Positions 18,231 through 25,784 of a DNA stretch of 64,000 nucleotides are shown here, piece after piece. Positions within the stretch are counted from its first letter, which is position 1. The number at the start of each line of letters is the position of its first letter. The DNA comes from Mariniflexile sp. TRM1-10 (GTDB taxonomy: Bacteria; Bacteroidota; Bacteroidia; Flavobacteriales; Flavobacteriaceae). The DNA is taken from assembly GCF_003425985.1 (NCBI RefSeq), contig NZ_CP022985.1:533501-597500 (forward strand), in the 5' to 3' direction. A program made the translations under genes and the position numbers. Below the pieces are notes generated by a model that saw nothing but the letters and a program-made list of their open reading frames with translations, ran no database searches and was not told where the DNA came from.

Positions 18231-18272
18231 ACATCGTGAATAAAAAATTGCTAATTTTAGCTAAACAAAAGA
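18231..18272 (+). repeat. Second copy of the cassette-boundary-like repeat
   Basis: cgtgaataaaaaattgctaattttagctaaac aligns with cgtgtataaaaatttgctagttttagctaac at 6748-6778 with only a few substitutions. Both copies lie just after orphan membrane-protein genes. Here it lies inside the apparent 5' part of the next open frame. Confidence 0.55.
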
Positions 18273-18301
18273 AAGTTTTAACATCAAAGGCAAAAACCCC
18301 A

Positions 18302-18802
18302 TTGCAAAAAAACCACATCCATATCTTTTTGTTAATAGCGCTATTAGCGTTACAAATTTCTTGCGCTTCAAAAAGAAATGTGGATGCAAATGAAACCGTC
18401 ATTGAAGAACTCCCTCCAAAACTTATTTTTTTAAATTACACCATCTCTAAAGATAACTATGGTAACAAACATGCTCAGTTTATAAACAAGATCATTGCTG
18501 ATGGAAAACTAAAAAATAACACCGAAACATACCTTAAAACGGGTTCTGTAGGCGATTTAAAATGCAGCCAATTAGATAAAGATTCCCTAGAAATTAAAAC
18601 GGTTATTATAAAAAACCCGTTATCGAAAATAATTGAATACGTTAATGATTCTCTTATCTTTGAAAGCAAAAAAATAGAGTTGAAGAGTGCGCCACTGTCA
18701 TTAAGATTACCATTACATGATAAAACAAAGTACATAACCATTAGCGACATCATAGATTCGTTACAAAATAGTCGCCCTTTAATTACCACTAAACTTGATT
18801 GA
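18302..18802 (+). CDS. Hypothetical lipoprotein
   Basis: Unrecognised protein of about 166 residues. The open frame begins with ATG at 18209, but its first ~31 codons are the cassette-like repeat and lie before a textbook lipoprotein signal (FLLIALLALQISCASK), so TTG at 18302 is the likelier start. The mature part is hydrophilic, with no recognised motif. Its stop overlaps or abuts the M64 peptidase gene, suggesting an operon and co-expression. Alternative start: ATG 18209. Confidence 0.65.
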   Translation: MQKNHIHIFLLIALLALQISCASKRNVDANETVIEELPPKLIFLNYTISKDNYGNKHAQFINKIIADGKLKNNTETYLKTGSVGDLKCSQLDKDSLEIKTVIIKNPLSKIIEYVNDSLIFESKKIELKSAPLSLRLPLHDKTKYITISDIIDSLQNSRPLITTKLD

Positions 18803-18804
18803 AA

Positions 18805-20220
18805 ATGAAGCATATATTACCCATCGTTTTATTTTTTAGTTTCCAATGGCTTTCTGCTCAGGTTTTTGATGTGGAAACCATTAAAAATTCTGGAAATAAT
18901 GATAAACGTATCAATCTGGTTATTTTAAGTGAAGGTTATCAAGCTAGTGAATTGGCTCAGTTTAAAACCGATGCTATTAACTTCACCAATGCTATGTTCA
19001 ACCAATCTCCTTTTAAAGAATATACCAATTATTTTAATGTGCATATTATAAAAGTGCCTTCTAACGAAAGCGGTGCAGACCATCCAGGAACTGCTACAGA
19101 TGTTACAGAACCCGCTTCCCCGATACTAAATGTGGACACTTATTTTAATGCTACTTACGATTCCTATGGAAAACACAGATTACTTTACTACGAAATTGAT
19201 GGTTTTAGTTCCAATAACACCCAAGCAAAAATAATGGATGTTTTGGCCACTAATTTTCCAACATACGACCAAGCTTTAATTTTGGTTAATTCCTCTGAAT
19301 ATGGTGGTAGTGGCGGTATGTTCCCTATGGCTTATAGAGGTTTTTGGGGCAACAAAGTTATTATGCACGAATTGGGACATTCCTTATTTAATTTAAAAGA
19401 TGAATATTATCCTGGAGATATTTTAGCTGCCGAAGCCATAAACATGACTCAAGAAACAGACCCCATTTCTATTAGATGGAAAAATTGGCTAGGCGTTAAT
19501 GGCGTTGGTATTTATCAATACACCTGTACGACTGGTAATTGTGCCGATTGGTATAAACCACACCAAAACTGTATCATGGAAAGTATTGACAAATCCTTTT
19601 GTTCGGTTTGTAAAGAAGGTATGGTTGAAAAAATACACAGTTTAATTTCACCAATTAATTCTTATACACCAATTTCAAACTCTATAACGAGCCCAACATT
19701 TCCAGTTGATTTTCAATTAAACTTAATAAATCCCATTCCAAATACTTTAAAAAGCACTTGGACTCTTAACGCTTCCAATTTTGCAAATGATGTTGATAAT
19801 ATAAGCCTTACAGAAAGTGATTTGAATACTGGAGCAAACACGTTAACTGTTGCCATTACCGATGCGACTACACTATTAAAAGTTGATAACCACGATGCGT
19901 TTCATGTTTACACCGTAACGTGGGACATCGACAATTCGGCTTTAGGGATTAAAGACATTACCAGCAACATTGCTAATTATAATATTGCCATGTATCCAAA
20001 CCCTACAAACACTTTTTTAAATTTTAAATTTGAAAGTGATGTAGATAACACCTTAAAGGTTGATATCATTGGCTTAGACGGAAAAAGAATTAAAACAATT
20101 ACAATAAGCAACTTTCAAACAAACCAAGTTGATATAAGTGATTTTAGCACGGGCATTTATTTAACTAACTTCTACTCAAAAAACATACTTATTGCTAGTA
20201 AAAAACTAGTTAAAAATTAG
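18805..20220 (+). CDS. M64 (IgA-peptidase-like) zinc metallopeptidase with T9SS type A sorting domain
   Basis: Secreted zinc peptidase of about 471 residues. The signal peptide (MKHILPIVLFFSFQWLSAQ) is followed by the M64 catalytic domain, with NLVILSEGY near residue 35 and zinc motif HELGHSLFNLKDEY (first His about residue 188). The C-terminal ~80 residues form a type IX secretion sorting domain: IAMYPNPTNTFLNFKF, then GLDGKRIKT and a final FSTGIYLTNF...KKLVKN. It should cross the outer membrane through the T9SS, of which PorT is encoded at 50148. A TTG two codons upstream could also serve as start. Substrate unknown; the IgA peptidase name is only historical. Confidence 0.92.
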   Translation: MKHILPIVLFFSFQWLSAQVFDVETIKNSGNNDKRINLVILSEGYQASELAQFKTDAINFTNAMFNQSPFKEYTNYFNVHIIKVPSNESGADHPGTATDVTEPASPILNVDTYFNATYDSYGKHRLLYYEIDGFSSNNTQAKIMDVLATNFPTYDQALILVNSSEYGGSGGMFPMAYRGFWGNKVIMHELGHSLFNLKDEYYPGDILAAEAINMTQETDPISIRWKNWLGVNGVGIYQYTCTTGNCADWYKPHQNCIMESIDKSFCSVCKEGMVEKIHSLISPINSYTPISNSITSPTFPVDFQLNLINPIPNTLKSTWTLNASNFANDVDNISLTESDLNTGANTLTVAITDATTLLKVDNHDAFHVYTVTWDIDNSALGIKDITSNIANYNIAMYPNPTNTFLNFKFESDVDNTLKVDIIGLDGKRIKTITISNFQTNQVDISDFSTGIYLTNFYSKNILIASKKLVKN

Positions 20221-20237
20221 AGACAGGGGGAAATATG

Positions 20238-20253
20238 ATTCCTGCATAGGAAT
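20238..20253. repeat. Decayed attcctgc...aggaat hairpin
   Basis: attcctgcataggaat is a shortened version of the perfect palindrome at 21438-21457. In both places it lies just 3' of a DUF4136 reading frame. Confidence 0.45.
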
Positions 20254-20350
20254 ATTTATTGCTTTGGGGATATACTGCTAATACTTTTTGAGCAATATCA
20301 TTAATCAATAATAATTTATCTTTTTTTCTAATAGAAAATCCTATTAGCTT
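20254..20350 (-). pseudogene. Relic of a DUF4136 lipoprotein gene 3' end
   Basis: On the minus strand this reads ...KKDKLLLINDIAQKVLAVYPQ, matching the C-terminus of the intact DUF4136 protein at 21462-21980 (KREQLFKALAEKVLAAYPPK). A one-base deletion near the end and a lost stop break the frame, and nothing recognisable lies further upstream. Even the flanking hairpin is shared, so this is a decayed duplicate. Confidence 0.6.
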
Positions 20351-20409
20351 AAAGCATGTTGGTCTGTTCTATTATTTCTTTTAAAAATAATTATTATCTG
20401 CCAAGATTA

Positions 20410-20820
20410 TTAAATTACAGGAACTTCAATAGTCAAGAAAGTATCTTCCCCATTCGCGTCTTCCCCTTGATAAAATTTAAAAATATAAGGTTCAGATTGT
20501 ATAGCATGTACTCGTACTGAAAATGTAGTTTCTGTAATGTTTTGAGTGCAAGCAACGTTATCATCTACATGTACAATAGGGTAGATAAACCTTGTGGTCC
20601 CCTCATAAAAGTAATCATATTGATTATATTGATAATAACAGCTATTTGGTAATTCTAAGGTAATATCAATACGATAATTTTGTCCGTAAACAAATTCATC
20701 TGGAATGTCTACGCTTTTAACACCTATATATTCTAAATGGTAGTCATGATAGTTGTCGTCGTCCTTGCTGCATCCAACTATTAAAAATGCGATTAAAAAA
20801 AGGGCAATAAAATGTTTCAT
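20410..20820 (-). CDS. Hypothetical lipoprotein
   Basis: A 136-residue product from the ATG at 20820, chosen because a lipoprotein signal follows (HFIALFLIAFLIVGCSKDDD, lipidated Cys about 17); the frame runs on to 20895 without support. The Ser-Lys-acidic run after the Cys is typical of surface-exposed Bacteroidota lipoproteins. The remainder is rich in Tyr and beta-strand-like. No family recognised. Monocistronic. Confidence 0.7.
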   Translation of the reverse strand: MKHFIALFLIAFLIVGCSKDDDNYHDYHLEYIGVKSVDIPDEFVYGQNYRIDITLELPNSCYYQYNQYDYFYEGTTRFIYPIVHVDDNVACTQNITETTFSVRVHAIQSEPYIFKFYQGEDANGEDTFLTIEVPVI

Positions 20821-20895
20821 AATAATAAAAATTTTAAGAATATTTAATGAATAAATATATTCACTATAGAAGAAAGACTTATGTTGTATAAACAT

Positions 20896-21437
20896 TTTTT
20901 TTGACTCAAAAAATTTAATTTAAGTACTTACGGGATAAAGGGGATATGTATAACCAAACATAGTTTTCTGTCTTTTTTATTCTAAATTCAAGCAATTATA
21001 TCAACTGCTTCTCCTTCTGTTTTCTACGGTTACTTATAGCTATCCTCTGAAACCCTTGAAAACACTAGGTTCTTGCCTACGGTTTGGATGTCCTGTTGTA
21101 TTTTTGGACTGATTTTTTACTTTTATTGTAATGCTTGTACGTCTTAAAAAGAACAAAAGCGGCTCTACGAGCGCTTAGATCGTAGACAAATTTTCCGGAA
21201 AATATGTCCCCGCTATCGCAAGCATCCTGTTCGTGACGGCATGAGCAAAAAAGTAAAGGGAGTAAGCTATGATGAGTCTGAGTTTAAATTTAGAAATATG
21301 AATAAAAATTTAATGCTAGCGTATTTAACGGCACAAGTAAGATGCTTAACAAAAAGAACTTGACAAGGGGTTCTACTGCGCTCAAACTGCCCCCCTTCCC
21401 TCTAACTTAATAATATTGTGCTTGCGTTAGCCGTGGG
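20896..21437. other. Gene-free interval of ~540 bp
   Basis: No supportable gene on either strand. It contains a short palindrome attttccggaaaat (about 21190-21204) in a relatively GC-rich patch (21160-21260), and a pyrimidine-rich stretch ending in gccccccttccctctaac (about 21390-21407). It looks like decayed mobile or repeat DNA. Confidence 0.4.
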
Positions 21438-21457
21438 ATTCCTGCGTACGCAGGAAT
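21438..21457. repeat. Perfect 20-bp palindrome attcctgcgtacgcaggaat
   Basis: Fully self-complementary, 4 bp after the stop of the minus-strand DUF4136 gene. On that strand it may act as a 3' hairpin. Same family as 8284-8303. Confidence 0.7.
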
Positions 21458-21461
21458 TTTA

Positions 21462-21980
21462 TTACTTTGGAGGATATGCTGCCAATACTTTTTCAGCAAG
21501 AGCTTTAAACAGTTGTTCGCGTTTTTCGGGTGTTGCGTTTGGGCTAAAACTCGATTCGGTTACGGCTTGCCAAAAGAGTTGTTTTTTATTTTCATCAACA
21601 AAATCGATAGTAATTTGGCGGTTAACATTCGCTTGACCAATAGGCAACCCTATGGAAACACCTCCGCCAACATTACCTCCGCCACCACCTAAACCAACAC
21701 CTACAGTATTACGTTGTGCTTCTTGATACTCGCTACTTTTAATGTCTACAAAAAAATCGGGTGTTTCGGAAAACATAAATCCTTTGGCTGCCATTTGCGC
21801 ATCAAAAGCATCTAAAAACCGTTTGGTATCCAATTCGCTCATACCTGTTTTCATATCGGCATAATAACTATATGTTTTGTATTTTGAAAAATCAGTTCCT
21901 TTTTCGAAATCATAATTGACACGAATGGGCGCGCAAGATGTTATTAAAAGAAGTAAAATGGTAGCTTTAAGGAATTTCAT
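21462..21980 (-). CDS. DUF4136 family lipoprotein
   Basis: Periplasmic-side lipoprotein of 172 residues, unknown function. Start chosen at the ATG at 21980, giving the signal KFLKATILLLLITSCAPI (Cys about 16). DUF4136 features follow: VNYDFEKGTDFSKYKTYSYY, the middle DFFVDIKSSEY, a glycine-rich stretch (GVGLGGGGGNVGGGVSIG), and the C-terminal ITIDFVDENKKQLFWQAV...LAEKVLAAYPP. A decayed relative of its 3' end lies at 20254-20350. Monocistronic. Confidence 0.85.
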   Translation of the reverse strand: MKFLKATILLLLITSCAPIRVNYDFEKGTDFSKYKTYSYYADMKTGMSELDTKRFLDAFDAQMAAKGFMFSETPDFFVDIKSSEYQEAQRNTVGVGLGGGGGNVGGGVSIGLPIGQANVNRQITIDFVDENKKQLFWQAVTESSFSPNATPEKREQLFKALAEKVLAAYPPK

Positions 21981-22078
21981 AACACTAATTTTATTTATAA
22001 AGTTAATCAAAAATTATTCCACCCTTATTTCTATTAACAAAAAACTTAAACATAGAAGTTTAAATTACTTCATGGATA

Positions 22079-23071
22079 TCAATTCTGCTTCACGAACCTA
22101 TAAATGGCACCATTTTGTCTCACATGAAAGAATTTACAGTTTGAATAATGTACAAATTCAAAAGCTTCGTGGTAATTAAAAGTGTCGCTGTCAGCCATAA
22201 AGACAGCTTCAACATCAACATGCCCAACAGGTGAGATTCTTCTAAAAAGATATTCCAAGTCGGATTCCGTTTTATGTAATTCAAACCATGCACCTGCTGC
22301 AATACCGGGCAGCCATTGTGCTTTTTCATGTAAACCATCAACAGGTTTAGGCTCTAAAGTACCCACAAAATTTGGTCTGTGGTCTTTAAGTTTATCTAAA
22401 AAACAACGCACATTTTCACTTTTTCGAGAACCTTCAAATTTTGAAATCACACCTGTTTCACTCACTTCAAAAGCATGTGTTTCGGTATTTGCCAACACCA
22501 CATTGCTGACTGTACTGGGCGTAAACCATTTGGAGTTTTCCAGATTCTTTTTAATACGATTATCGGTTACCGAAGCAATCAAGGTATCGGTTACAAAACG
22601 CGCACAATTACAGGCGTTTTTTATAAAAGCGGCGTAACAAATAAAATGTTTTTCCTGCATGTTGGTAATATGTGCCCGTGCCTTTTTATAATCAATTGCG
22701 TTACAAACCGATGCCAGCATTTTACCATCGCCATGTGTTAGTTTGGGATGGGTTGCCAAAAACTCTAAAATAGCGTTTAAATTGGTGATTTTATCATTTT
22801 CGATTTGTGCCACTAACGGAAAATGCAGCTCGTTATCGGTATCACTTCCTCGAACGCGTCCTGTAGGTTCGGGCGTAATGTAGCGACCAAAATCGTGGTA
22901 TTCCAAAACACCGGTTTCTTTATTTATAAGTACCAAAGCAGCATGACCAGCGCGTAAATAGTTCTTTTTCCCAACACCCAAAAACCTTAAAAATGGCGAA
23001 AACCATTCTTTAGACACCATCACAATAGTTTCTGGATAGGCTAAGGTTAAAATAATGCCTGTGCTAGTCAT
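22079..23071 (-). CDS. Conserved hypothetical protein with permuted papain-fold (LRAT/NlpC-like) motifs
   Basis: A 330-residue protein without a signal peptide; I know no functional name. Two motifs suggest a circularly permuted NlpC/P60 or LRAT-type fold: an early strand with His (RAGHAALVLI, His43, then EYHDFGRY) and a later helix with NCARFV (Cys156), the order and NC..FV pattern seen in that superfamily. If so it would be a thiol hydrolase or acyltransferase. Its ATG overlaps the stop of the NRDE gene upstream by 8 bp, so translation is probably coupled. Fold assignment is inference only. Confidence 0.75.
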   Translation of the reverse strand: MTSTGIILTLAYPETIVMVSKEWFSPFLRFLGVGKKNYLRAGHAALVLINKETGVLEYHDFGRYITPEPTGRVRGSDTDNELHFPLVAQIENDKITNLNAILEFLATHPKLTHGDGKMLASVCNAIDYKKARAHITNMQEKHFICYAAFIKNACNCARFVTDTLIASVTDNRIKKNLENSKWFTPSTVSNVVLANTETHAFEVSETGVISKFEGSRKSENVRCFLDKLKDHRPNFVGTLEPKPVDGLHEKAQWLPGIAAGAWFELHKTESDLEYLFRRISPVGHVDVEAVFMADSDTFNYHEAFEFVHYSNCKFFHVRQNGAIYRFVKQN

Positions 23072-23789
23072 TTACTGTTTCAGAAAGTTTAAAGGTTTTA
23101 CTTGAAATGGTTTTGTTTTGTAAGTTCTCATGATACATTTCAAGTGATTCTCTAAATTTTTCAATTTGCGTGATACTGGTCGTTTTTACAAAACCTCTAT
23201 TCATAACAACACCAAACTCTTTATTATCGGCTCCTGCTGTTTTATGAAACCTCAATAAGGTTTGTGCATTCAAATCATTTTCAGCTTTAAAATCTTCAAA
23301 CCATTGTAGGCGTTCTTGTTTCATTGCTGCAGTATAGAGTGTAGAAGACGACCAAATTTTAGGTTCCAATGGCAATTCTTTAAAATGTTTTTCTGCGCCA
23401 TCCCAAACCAATTCGTAAAATTTCAAAGTCGTGTTCCAATCTACTAGCACCATCGTAAAGGGTTCGATATTAATAAAATCGTAGGCTTCGGCGGTAGTTG
23501 AAATGCTTTCAGAAGTCAAAAAATCCAAAGCAATGACGCCTCTACTTTTCAGGTAATCTTCTTGACGTTCGTGAATATTAAACGCACCATTCAACACACA
23601 AACCACTCTGTTCTTTTCGCTCAAACCAATCCAAGTCCCCCCTGAGAGTTTATCCATAGGATATAAAAGTCTGGTTTCCTTATTTATATAAAAATCTGGC
23701 GGAAGCGAAACTCTGTTTGGAGCCTCGTCCCTGTTTGAGGTTAATACAAAATCGTTGTCTCCTTTTGGGATAATAGTTACTGTACACAT
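23064..23789 (-). CDS. NRDE (TANGO2-like) family protein
   Basis: A 241-residue protein starting with the family signature MCTVTIIPKGDNDFVLTSNRDE, which contains NRDE. Cys2 would become N-terminal after Met removal, as in Ntn hydrolases, and the family has been proposed to have that fold. Other family points: GGTWIGLSEKNRVVCVLN and a C-terminal SITQIEKF. TANGO2 relatives are tied to heme or lipid handling in other organisms; nothing local confirms this. It overlaps the next gene and probably forms a two-gene operon with it. Confidence 0.85.
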   Translation of the reverse strand: MCTVTIIPKGDNDFVLTSNRDEAPNRVSLPPDFYINKETRLLYPMDKLSGGTWIGLSEKNRVVCVLNGAFNIHERQEDYLKSRGVIALDFLTSESISTTAEAYDFINIEPFTMVLVDWNTTLKFYELVWDGAEKHFKELPLEPKIWSSSTLYTAAMKQERLQWFEDFKAENDLNAQTLLRFHKTAGADNKEFGVVMNRGFVKTTSITQIEKFRESLEMYHENLQNKTISSKTFKLSETVND

Positions 23790-23889
23790 AAAAATATAGT
23801 CTGAAAACAGATTGGCAACTTACAAAAAATAAATAAACTTTAACGCGCATTTAAGAAGGCATCCAACCTAAAAATCGTTTAAAAATTCT

Positions 23890-23897
23890 TAAATTTG
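23890..23897 (+). promoter_or_regulatory. Putative -7 element of pruA (TAAATTTG)
   Basis: Matches TAnnTTTG 43 bp before the pruA ATG; no good -33 TTG is seen at 19-21 bp spacing. Confidence 0.4.
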
Positions 23898-23939
23898 TAA
23901 CCTATTTACTGATAATTCAATAACAAAAATAAACAAATT

Positions 23940-25568
23940 ATGGGAAAAGGTTTTTTTAATGTACCAATTGCAGTTAACGAGCCTGTAAAAAGTTATGCGC
24001 CAGGAACCTCTGAACGCGATGCTGTTTTAAAGGCTTACAAAGAGATGTATACGAGTACTATAGACGTGCCTTTGTATATAAATGGAGAAGATGTAATAAC
24101 AGGAAATACCCGAACCATGTCACCTCCACATGACCATAAACATGTTGTTGGGACCTATCATTTAGCTGAAAAAACACATATAGACAAAGCCATTGCAACT
24201 GCTTTAGAAGCCAGAAAAACGTGGTCTCTAATGCCTTGGGAGCAACGTGCAGGTATCTTTTTAAAAGCTGCTGAATTGGTTGCTGGCCCTTACCGCTATA
24301 AAATAAATGCTGCCACCATGATAGGGCAGTCTAAAAATATTTTTCAAGCAGAAATCGATTCAGCTTGCGAGCTTGTTGACTTTTTACGCTTTAATGTCCA
24401 ATACATGTCAGACATTTATATGGAACAGCCAGAAAGCACAAGCGATGCATGGAACCGCCTTGAATACCGTCCGCTGGAAGGATTTACTTATGCAGTTACA
24501 CCTTTTAATTTTACCGCTATTGCTGGTAACTTACCATCTTGCATGGCGTTAATGGGTAATGTTGTGATTTGGAAACCTAGTGATAGCCAAATATATTCGG
24601 CTAAAGTCATTATGGACGTTTTTGAAGAAGCTGGTGTTCCTCCAGGCGTAATCAACGTCGTTTTTGGGGACCCCGTGATGATTACCGAAACCATATTGTC
24701 TAGTCCAGATTTCTCAGGACTACACTTTACAGGATCTACTTTTGTATTTAAAGAACTTTGGAAACAAATAGGAAACAACATCCATAACTACAAAACCTAT
24801 CCAAGAATAGTAGGTGAAACTGGAGGCAAAGATTTTATTATAGCTCATAAATCGGCTAATCCAAAACAAGTCTCGACGGCTATTGTTCGTGGAGCTTTCG
24901 AATTCCAAGGACAAAAATGTAGTGCAGCATCAAGAGCTTATATTCCAAAAAGTATTTGGAGTGATGTAAAAAAACATATTATAGAAGATGTAAACTCATT
25001 TAAAATGGGTTCTCCTGAAGATATGAGCAATTTTATTACTGCTGTAATTCATGAAGGTTCGTTTGATAAATTGGCAAAGTATATTGATCAAGCTAAAACA
25101 GATAAAGATGCTGAAATTATTGTTGGTGGTGGATATGATAAAAGTAAAGGCTATTTTATTGAACCTACTGTAATACTTACAACGAACCCAAAATACACAA
25201 CGATGTGTACCGAATTATTCGGACCAGTAATTACTATTTATGTTTATGAAGATGATGCTTACTCTGAAACTTTAAAATTAGTTGACGAAACAAGTGAATA
25301 CGCTTTAACTGGTGCTATTTTAGCAACTGATAGATATGCCATTACCGAGGCTACTACAGCTTTACAAAATTGTGCCGGCAACTTTTACATTAATGATAAA
25401 TGTACTGGTGCTGTTGTAGGTCAACAACCTTTTGGAGGCGCACGTGCATCAGGAACTAACGATAAAGCAGGAAGTGCCCAAAACTTATTGCGTTGGGTAT
25501 CTCCACGTATGATAAAAGAAACTTTCGTGACACCAACTGATTATCGCTATCCGTTTTTAGGAGAATAA
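23940..25568 (+). CDS. pruA: L-glutamate gamma-semialdehyde (1-pyrroline-5-carboxylate) dehydrogenase
   Basis: Cytosolic NAD+-dependent aldehyde dehydrogenase that oxidises glutamate semialdehyde to glutamate, the second step of proline breakdown. Length 542, usual for the stand-alone enzyme. Motifs: Rossmann region SGLHFTGSTFVFKELWK, general base Glu293 in GETGGKDF, catalytic Cys327 in GQKCSAASRAY, and the C-terminal PFGGARASGTNDKAG. The proline dehydrogenase partner is not in the window. Its probable terminator is split by the downstream IS110/REP block. Confidence 0.97.
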   Translation: MGKGFFNVPIAVNEPVKSYAPGTSERDAVLKAYKEMYTSTIDVPLYINGEDVITGNTRTMSPPHDHKHVVGTYHLAEKTHIDKAIATALEARKTWSLMPWEQRAGIFLKAAELVAGPYRYKINAATMIGQSKNIFQAEIDSACELVDFLRFNVQYMSDIYMEQPESTSDAWNRLEYRPLEGFTYAVTPFNFTAIAGNLPSCMALMGNVVIWKPSDSQIYSAKVIMDVFEEAGVPPGVINVVFGDPVMITETILSSPDFSGLHFTGSTFVFKELWKQIGNNIHNYKTYPRIVGETGGKDFIIAHKSANPKQVSTAIVRGAFEFQGQKCSAASRAYIPKSIWSDVKKHIIEDVNSFKMGSPEDMSNFITAVIHEGSFDKLAKYIDQAKTDKDAEIIVGGGYDKSKGYFIEPTVILTTNPKYTTMCTELFGPVITIYVYEDDAYSETLKLVDETSEYALTGAILATDRYAITEATTALQNCAGNFYINDKCTGAVVGQQPFGGARASGTNDKAGSAQNLLRWVSPRMIKETFVTPTDYRYPFLGE

Positions 25569-25588
25569 TATTATAGATAACACATAGC

Positions 25589-25604
25589 AAAGAGGCTAAA
25601 AAGT
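25589..25604 (+). repeat. Left arm of a 16-bp inverted repeat enclosing REP + IS110
   Basis: aaagaggctaaaaagt is the exact reverse complement of 27346-27361 (actttttagcctcttt). Together the arms would form a terminator hairpin after pruA and for the convergent gene, now 1741 bp apart. Confidence 0.7.
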
Positions 25605-25621
25605 TTAGTTCTATGTCATAT

Positions 25622-25780
25622 GGAGCTTGTCGAAACTATCTGAAAGAAGTGGCAATAATGGACTTCGACAAGCTCAGTCTGACACTGGAAATGGTATTAA
25701 AATAGCCTGTCAAGCTGAGCCTGTCGAAGCTATATGGAAGAAGTGGCAGTAATGGACTTCGACAAGCTACCATTGACGTA
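25622..25780. repeat. REP cluster: two ~95-bp units built on cttcgacaagct
   Basis: Unit 1 runs agcttgtcgaaactatctgaaagaag...gacttcgacaagct (25624-25674) and unit 2 agcctgtcgaagctatatggaagaag...gacttcgacaagct (25718-25769). Each is an inverted pair, and the two units are direct copies about 94 bp apart with roughly 90% identity. The last is followed by accattgacgt, as at 54-65. Confidence 0.8.
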
Positions 25781-25784
25781 TTTG

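Noticed and set aside
18209..18301. First 31 codons of the lipoprotein frame
   Set aside because: They are the cassette-like repeat and would push the signal peptide to residue ~35; the TTG at 18302 is preferred.
25622..25780. CRISPR-like pair of 95-bp units
   Set aside because: Only two units with inverted internal structure, typical of REP/BIME.
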